DNA of 64,000 nt, taken from contig CALUMU010000010.1 of the NCBI GenBank assembly GCA_944321825.1, positions 1 to 64,000 on the forward strand, written 5' to 3'. Shown piece after piece: positions 63,712-64,000 of this stretch. Each line of letters starts with the position of its first letter. Within the stretch, counting starts at the first letter, position 1. The translations under genes and the position numbers were made by a program. The notes beneath the pieces were generated by a model. The model saw nothing but the letters and a program-made list of their open reading frames with translations, was not told the DNA's origin and made no database searches. Origin of the DNA: Candidatus Amulumruptor caecigallinarius (GTDB lineage Bacteria > Bacteroidota > Bacteroidia > Bacteroidales > Muribaculaceae).

Positions 63712-64000
63712 TCAGAATCGTGCACGTTCGGCAGAGCCTGCACCGGTGCCACGGTAGCGGTCACGTGTAACGTTGAAGCGGTATTGTAGCGTCAGCGATA
63801 CTGACCGGCCGTATGAGAAATTCTTTTGTACGAGCTGCACTGCATCGTTGTAAAACCGGAAATCGTACGTTGACGAGTTGAAGATGTCGTTGGCTTCGAG
63901 GGTTACACTGAAAGCATCGTTGAAGAAGCCCTTGTAGAGCTTGGCGTTGACCGTCACAGGTGTGTTTGTGAGGTATGTGTTGTTGTCCCATCCGTGGGTC
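63712..64000 (-). CDS. Outer-membrane beta-barrel protein, C-terminal part, runs off the right edge
   Basis: The last 95 residues are in the window, beginning THGWDNNTYLTNTPVTVNAK. Alternating beta strands (FSVTLEANDIFNSS, SVSLTLQYRFNV) and the end RDRYRGTGAGSAERARF match the end of the RiPP-unit barrel at 36589-38889. It is thus another OMP_b-brl_3/TonB-receptor-like protein. The start is outside the window. It precedes the amidase gene in the same direction by 117 bp. Confidence 0.8.
   Translation of the reverse strand, partial: THGWDNNTYLTNTPVTVNAKLYKGFFNDAFSVTLEANDIFNSSTYDFRFYNDAVQLVQKNFSYGRSVSLTLQYRFNVTRDRYRGTGAGSAERARF

Overview
The window looks like a chromosomal segment of a gut Bacteroidales, most likely Muribaculaceae. 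The reasons are the many Bacteroidetes-type promoters (TAnnTTTG at -7, often with TTG about 19-20 nt upstream), TonB-receptor-like barrels with carboxypeptidase-regulatory N-domains, a type IX secretion C-terminal domain, a GH53 galactanase, a two-headed GH13 amylase and a bile-salt-hydrolase-like Ntn enzyme. The family assignment is inference; no rRNA or phylogenetic marker was compared.

Layout. 1-1.3 kb: the start of a tyrosine recombinase and a zinc-ribbon/multi-HTH protein lie against the 3' end of mnmE, which suggests an integrative element inserted there. 1.4-8.8 kb: mnmE, a secreted DNA/RNA nuclease and a dTDP-3-amino-sugar operon (rmlB, rmlA, 3,4-ketoisomerase, aminotransferase), then a glycosyltransferase with a C9 tract in its first codons. 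8.8-12 kb: Mla-type lipid ABC genes, uridine kinase and lptB. 12-14.5 kb: small exported proteins, a frameshifted DUF6624 gene and bcp. 14.7-21.2 kb: a T9SS-sorted secreted protein and a 1606-aa double GH13 amylase. 21.7-28.5 kb: acyl-CoA ligase, asd, a CPA2 antiporter, two tRNAs and a DUF169 protein. 28.7-30 kb: GH53 galactanase.

30-46.9 kb is the most interesting part: a leftward, partly AT-rich accessory island. It holds a 67-aa double-glycine-leader precursor peptide, a radical SAM/SPASM maturase with a PqqD-like N-domain, outer-membrane barrels, a plug-only secreted protein, a C39-peptidase ABC exporter, a membrane-anchored TPR lipoprotein, a lipoprotein with a cysteine-bracketed cationic/hydrophobic tail, and duplicated families of small membrane proteins. 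A 668-bp segment is duplicated (41055-41722 and 45391-46058). After each copy comes a DUF3244-like gene (intact or decayed), a related leader, and then an effector-type gene: the RiPP precursor in one case, the lipoprotein in the other. I read this as a modular, duplicating peptide-antagonism or peptide-signalling locus.

46.9-64 kb: a Sua5-type enzyme, dnaK, a small winged-helix protein, a DUF1848 remnant, and a secreted protein whose promoter spacer is made of seven heptamer repeats (candidate phase variation). Then follow a TetR-TolC-HlyD-ABC-2 efflux operon, a VOC/acetyltransferase/alkyltransferase operon, a MATE pump, a membrane acyltransferase, the bile-salt-hydrolase-like enzyme and the end of another barrel protein. 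Several TIR-bounded elements of about 200 bp and GC-rich palindromic intergenic repeats are scattered through the window.
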